Assembly: GCF_030272615.1 (NCBI RefSeq)
Contig: NC_081406.1
Coordinates: 164,223,521 to 164,287,520, forward strand
Direction of reading: 5' to 3'
DNA from: Cryptomeria japonica
Taxonomy: Eukaryota; Streptophyta; Pinopsida; Cupressales; Cupressaceae
DNA length: 64,000 bases
Shown here: positions 58,931-64,000 of the stretch, piece after piece
Layout: every line of letters starts with the position of its first letter
Position numbering within the stretch: position 1 is the stretch's first letter
Translations under genes and position numbers: made by a program
Notes under the pieces: model-generated
The model's database searches: none
Told to the model about the DNA's origin: nothing
What the model saw: the letters and a program-made list of their open reading frames with translations, nothing else

Positions 58931-59439
58931 CAATATGGTGCTTTATATAATGGTGCCACCTACCAAACAACACATGAAGTTTTGAAAGGATTTCTTTTAG
59001 GATTTTCATGAAGGAAATTATGTAATATTATTTTGGGTAAACACAACAAGTATACAGTTAGAAGGAAAATGAACTATTGGGTGCTTGAGCTACCAAATTT
59101 TCTAGATCTTAGTCTTTGAAATATACCATAACTTCGTTAATTGAAAATAAAATTATCATTTCTGGTGTTCATTCAATAATTATAGCACTCCATCATGTTT
59201 TATAGTGTAGGGGTAACAAAAAATTGACAGTTCAGTCATCTTGACTAGTTTTGAGGAAGGAAAGTTGCTAAGACTCAAATGTGAGTCTTAATTTTCAAGA
59301 ATTTTTTCTCATATTATCAAAGAAGTTATGTCAATAGTATTTTATATTAATTTAGGTTTGTAAACTATGACAAAATTAAAATAATAATACAAAAACAAGA
59401 TATCCTAAGCTTGCCAATTCTCCTAAAATAATTTAAAAA
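58931..59439. other. Anonymous AT-rich DNA after element E
   Basis: No open frame, repeat copy or transposon terminus recognised. Confidence 0.4.
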
Positions 59440-59806
59440 TGTGAATCTTATATATTGGTCAAACAATAAGCAAAGCTATTTCAAAATCAAATTGGAGAGA
59501 TTAAAGGACATTGCAGTTTTATCCACTATGATTTATGTGTTCCATTACTAGTCTCTTTACTAGTGGAAATAATAACTTCAAGATGTTCATTGATAATTAT
59601 AAAAAAATGACCTAGATATATTATTTAAAGAAAAAATCAAAATCTTTTGGAAGCTTTCAAATTATTCATTAAATGGTTGACAAGATTCTCAATCTCATAT
59701 TAGGACACAAAGAACTCATAATAATGGTGAATTTATACATCAAATGTATTTGAATATTATCTTAAGGAAAAGGTCATCAAGCATCATTTCAAAATCGCTC
59801 ACACTC
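59440..59806 (+). pseudogene. Relic of a copia pre-integrase/integrase region
   Basis: Degenerate translation shows ESYILVKQ (compare the CxxC..GKQ end of the pre-integrase), then HYDLCVP (compare H.DLCGP) at about 59525, NQNLLEAFKLF (KSE.F.AFK), NNGEFIHQM in another frame (DNGGEF) and HHFKIAHTL (the F..PYTP block) just before 59807. Order and spacing match copia integrase, with many stops and shifts. It belongs to a different and older element than A, D or E. Confidence 0.6.
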
Positions 59807-60585
59807 TGTTAGAAATGCTTGATTGGTTGTCATTGATGTCAATCTTGGTGATCCTAATTGGTATAGATATTGCAGTATATATTGTTTGCAATGTATGATG
59901 AGTATGCAGAATGTTGGTAGTGCAAAACATTAGAAAATAGGTAATGTATGAATGAAAGGAAGTTAGTAGTGCTTGCTAGTATACTCTTCTAGAAGACTGT
60001 TGCTTTGGAATTGTGTAGTGTCAGTTCATGGATATGTTTCTCATAGTGTTTGAGTTTTGGTGTTGGTTGTGGCAATTACTTTCATGCTCTAAATGTATAT
60101 GCTTTAATGTATATTTTAGTCTAGTGATATTCAGTTGATAGTTGACAAGATTGTAGTGCTCCACATTATTGTCTCGTTGTAGATATGGCAACACATTTTT
60201 GATATGTTAGTATTCATTTGTCAAGATTACCATATTCAAGTTTTAGTTCTCCAGAAGTCTTTCTCTGAATGTTGCACTCTAGAAATATATTCAGTCGTGT
60301 AGTGTTTGATAGTTCTATGAGCTTCAATTTTCCTCTAGTGGCTTTTTATATCTAATGTTAATCTTGTTGATGATCTATTGTTCATGTCTTTAACTTTTTC
60401 CACACTGATGTAGATCCTCCGACAACATGCTCTTGTGGAAATTCGAGACTATGTTCATTTTGAGTCAGGTCAAGCTTGAATGTTTTTATTATTGTTTTGC
60501 TCCAATGATTGTAGCATGTGATCTGAATGTTGAAGTATCTTTTGGAAAAATGTATTTGAGGTCGACTTGATGTATATTCTTATCA

Positions 60586-60619
<34 letters not shown>

Positions 60620-60864
60620 TATGTCCAGACATATACAAGAGAGAAGAGTGAAGTGTGAATGAATAAGGTGATGAGAAACAAAGTGATAAAGCTGGGTAAA
60701 TAAAAAGGACCTTTTTTTGTGTAACAATCTTTTGAGTGTGAGCAAGAAAATAGCGAATGAGTTGCAAAGTTTCTTTATTGGATCTACTACAAGCAGTTGA
60801 TGTGTTGTCTAAGCTTAATAGTAACTGTGTGTGTGAAATTTGGAATATGTATCTAAAATACAAA
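59807..60864 (+). repeat. LTR-like segment interrupting the integrase relic
   Basis: Starts TGTTAGAAATGC exactly where the integrase relic stops and carries the TTGTCATTGATGTCAA box (59827-59842) shared by the LTRs of A, B, D and E. CACTC at 59802-59806 recurs at 60865-60869, a possible target duplication, but the bases before it are AA rather than CA and the integrase does not resume there. The right end is therefore uncertain. Confidence 0.35.
60588..60616. repeat. (AC)n microsatellite, about 14 units
   Basis: Uninterrupted AC run. Confidence 0.95.
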
Positions 60865-61338
60865 CACTCAATAAATCATTGCATGCATGGTTAGTTGATC
60901 AAAATCAATAAATGTAAAAACCATAACAAATCAACCTATTGCCTCCTAAAAGATGCGGGTATAGATTTGCTCTCAGATTTATCTAAGCAATACCAGTGAC
61001 TAGACTACACCAAGACAAAGGATTTAATCTATATGAATGCAAATTTAATGAATGCAAGATTAAGAAAATTAAGCTAGATTAATCTAAAATGATATGAGAA
61101 ACATGATTGTATACATGATTATTCTAAAATGCTAATTATGCTAGATGATTGAGATAAAAATGCCTATAGTAACAATGCAAAAAATATGAATGCAATGGAT
61201 ATTTTTTTGCTCCAAAATGAGAGGTATTTATAGGAATTCCACGGCCAAAGTTGAGGTGGTAGGAATCGACGGTCCAGATTTGATCTGAAGATATCAAGGG
61301 CTAAGATTGGGGAAGTTGGAGAAGAGGTTGGAGGAAGG

Positions 61339-61369
61339 GACACTTGTCATCTCTGTGGTGACAAGTGTC
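61339..61369. repeat. Perfect 11 bp inverted repeat (hairpin)
   Basis: GACACTTGTCA at 61339-61349 and its complement TGACAAGTGTC at 61359-61369 with a 9-nt loop, in a locally GC-richer stretch. Confidence 0.85.
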
Positions 61370-62205
61370 AGGGAACCTTACTCATGTGAGGGAAAGTGTC
61401 CAAGGGAAGAGACATGTGGAAAAAGTGCCATGTGTCTCAAGGGGAGAATATCCAACCCATAAGAGGTTAGGATGTGTAAGATACGATAGGGTTAGTTAAA
61501 CCCAAGATTAGATAGAATGGGTTAGGTTAGGTGGTTAGAAGTTAGGAGCCATGTGCTCATATTTGAATTTAGAAATTCAAATATTTAGAAAAATGGTAAT
61601 TAATCTCAACAAATTAAAAATTTGTTAATCTTAATTAGGAATTAGAAGAATTGAATAAAATGAGGGGAGGATTAATTCATTTGAATTAATTAATCAAAGG
61701 GGGATTATTGAAATGAACTTAATGAATAAATCCTTAGATTTATTTATAAGTAGATGAATGGGGAAATTAATCAAATTATTTGTGAATTTAATTAATTAGA
61801 AATGAGGATTAATCAAATAACTATGTATTTAACTAATTATCTTTAGACCATTTTTAGGTGTATACATTTTGCCCCTCTTTGAAGCGATGTGTGATGACAC
61901 ATTGGCTCAAAGAAAATTCAATTTGATGATGTTGATACGATATGATTCGATGTGGATTTGATCTTGATATGATAAATTTTGATTTGATCCAGACATGATT
62001 CAATATGATGCCCCAGATGCTGATTGATAGATTATGATGCGATGATGCCCCCTCGAGAGATCAATTGAGAGAATTGATGATTGGATTGTTTGGATTTTTG
62101 TGAAATTGATTTACCGATAAAATTTATGTAATTCCTGCAACTTTGGTTGATGAAAGTGTTAGTTATTTGATTACTTTGATGTTTTTCTTGAAATGATGAT
62201 TGATG

Positions 62206-62390
62206 GAGTTTGATTGACCTCATGATCGATGAGGGTCAATGATATAAACTCCAATATTTGATGATATGATATGATGAGTTTGATTGACTTCATGATTGAT
62301 GAGTGTTAATGATGTAAACTCAACATTGGATAAGACTAGATGTGTGACCTCATGATGAATGAGCATCACTGATGGGTGCTCAAAGAGATT
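62206..62390. repeat. 60-70 bp tandem repeat, about 2.6 units
   Basis: GAGTTTGATTGAC(C/T)TCATGAT starts at 62206 and 62276. A third, diverged unit begins GACCTCATGATGAATGAG near 62346. All share a TCATGAT.GATGAG core and end in AAACTC or GCTC. Confidence 0.75.
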
Positions 62391-64000
62391 GATGGAAATC
62401 TCCAATGAATTGATAGGATAGAAGATCAATTGATTGGATAAAGAATTGATATTTTGTTGATATCTTGTTGCAGGAAGATTTAGATGTGATGATGTTGGTG
62501 CATTCAAAGGAGCAGCATGAGATTTATTTAGGCTGACAATATCTGGAGAAATTTTTGGTCATCATCCCAGTTGACATTGATATGAGAGATTTATCATTGA
62601 ACCGATTTTGTATACACCATTGATGAGACATTGATGACTCCCGTGATATATTTTTGCAATGTATCTTCAACATTTTGTGATATCATTGTACATTGGATCT
62701 TGATTATTTCTAATGATATGATATGCAGTCGATTCTATTTTCTTTATATGATTTATGAGATTATGGATGCATTCTACTTGCTATATGATTATGGACCCTA
62801 GATGATGGATGTATGCTTCTTACATGATGATGCAAGATGATGCTATATGTACTATGTGATTCATGTGCAATGAAATGTTTCCTATTTGTATGATACTTTT
62901 AAGATTTTATCTATGCATATTAATATGAGATGGATGCAATGTAATACAATGATGATGCCACTTTATATGATTGATATTTATGCCATGAATGATCGACTTT
63001 AAATGAATGATTGAAGGATCTATATGAATGGTGTCTTATCATGCAATGCTTACGTGTGATGAAATGAACTAACTTATCATGCAAGATGAATGAATGAATT
63101 ATTTTTGTTAATGTCCAATGTACTCAATCACTTAATAAGAGAGATAAAACATGTTGAAGCATTTGGCCTTGGAAAATATGAGCTTTTGTGATCCCATGCA
63201 AAATGAAATGCAATCTACTTTAAATATGCAAATGAAATGCAATGTTGCGATCGGATCAGTCACCTGGTCATTGTTTTTCATCATCATTGAGCCTTTAAAA
63301 TGTGGGAAGTGAGTGCAAACGTTGATGGTATAATTAAACCATGATGACCTGAGCACTACTTTCCTAGGTTTTGATATTGCAAGTTAGCACAAGCATCGAG
63401 GTATAATTGAACCAAGATGCCCTCAATGTTGCTTGTGGAAAACATGCAGTATTAACCATTTCTATATGCAAATCCGAAATGTCTTCGATGATACTTCGAT
63501 GATTAGGTCCTGAGAAAAATTTGCACATATTAACAATTAATTTATAGATAGTAGAAAAGAAAATATCATGTTCCTTCCTTGTTCCTCTACTTAGAGACAT
63601 CTTGGAGTCACTCAGAAATCATGATAACGAAAAATCAAGATATAAAAGTTGAACCATTATTGATAAAGTGTTAAAACTGTTAGTCAAAAGATGTCATCCA
63701 TTGATATGTGTTTGTTAGGATCATACCATTTTTTGATAATTGATGGTAGATAATTTGATCTTGTGTTCAATGTTGGATGTGTCTCAGTTTTCACTTGACA
63801 AGTATTTCCTAACTGTTGTTCTACCTGCTTGATTAAGCCCAAGGAAATTTTGCCCCTAGCTAGGTTCACGATTTTTGCCCCTAGTCTAAAAACAAACTTT
63901 ATTATGGTATATAAAATGATCCAAACCATGGTGAGAAATCACCTGTGAATCCTACGTATGTATAAAGGATTTATTATGGATATGAACAATGTTGATGAAA

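Larger units (their letters stand above)
60870..64000. other. Unassigned repeat-like DNA to the window end
   Basis: No open frame with a known motif. The region holds a hairpin (61339-61369), GATGAT-rich DNA (about 61900-63000) with a 60-70 bp tandem repeat (62206-62390), and TTTTGCCCCT-type strings (61870, 63850) often seen in plant LTRs. It may be part of a further LTR element whose other end lies beyond the window. Confidence 0.4.

Noticed and set aside
60470-60863. Minus-strand frames with a CVCVCV run
   Set aside because: The run is only the AC microsatellite translated. No surrounding domain.

Overview
This 64 kb window is AT-rich plant nuclear DNA made almost entirely of transposable elements. 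I found no convincing host gene, rRNA or tRNA gene. It is a plant genome because it holds Ty1/copia elements primed by the plant initiator-Met tRNA (TGGTATCAGAGC primer sites), a Ty3/gypsy element with two RNase H domains and about 4 kb LTRs, and a tRNA-derived SINE. The density of old, nested elements fits a large-genome plant, possibly a gymnosperm; that last step is inference. All coding regions are decayed, mainly by TGG-to-stop and CAA/CAG-to-stop changes typical of methylated-cytosine deamination.

Layout. Positions 1-6269 hold a SINE with a perfect 15 bp target duplication (217-347), a probable 4.2 kb solo LTR of gypsy type (1415-5639) containing a tandemly duplicated SINE-like segment, and anonymous DNA.

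Positions 6275-52209 are one nested stack that can be read base by base. A small non-autonomous element H (about 1.6 kb) was hit in its left LTR by gypsy element G (LTRs 6527-10522 and 46828-50835). G was hit in the integrase C-terminus by gag-only copia element B (5' LTR starts 16586, 3' LTR ends 46208). The 5' LTR of B was then hit three separate times: by C (17120-23975, minus strand, non-autonomous, with a large unfamiliar ORF), by D (24121-31624, minus strand, copia) and by A (33390-40064, plus strand, copia). Each junction can be checked because the uninterrupted second LTR of the host element shows the empty site. C and A have perfect 5 bp target duplications, D, G and H have 4-of-5 duplications, and the B junction is ambiguous.

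Positions 52227-58925 hold E, a second copy of the A family, with target duplication CAATA, 17 bp beyond the end of H. The rest (58931-64000) has a copia integrase relic interrupted at 59807 by another LTR-like start, an AC microsatellite, a strong hairpin and short tandem repeats.

How the parts relate. A, D and E encode Gag, protease, integrase, reverse transcriptase and RNase H in copia order. B and C encode Gag-like proteins with coiled coils and zinc knuckles but no polymerase. All five share the same polypurine cassette (ATGCCAAAGGGGGAGAT) beside the 3' LTR, a TTGTCATTGATGTCAA box (partial in C) near the LTR start, a GTGGTTTTTCCC-type box and a C-run near the LTR end, although the LTR bodies are otherwise dissimilar. 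This suggests that B and C were mobilised by enzymes from relatives of A, D or E. The most novel items are the unfamiliar ORF of C, the shared regulatory cassette across unrelated LTRs, the palindrome cluster in the G LTRs, and the RNase H placed before the reverse transcriptase in G.
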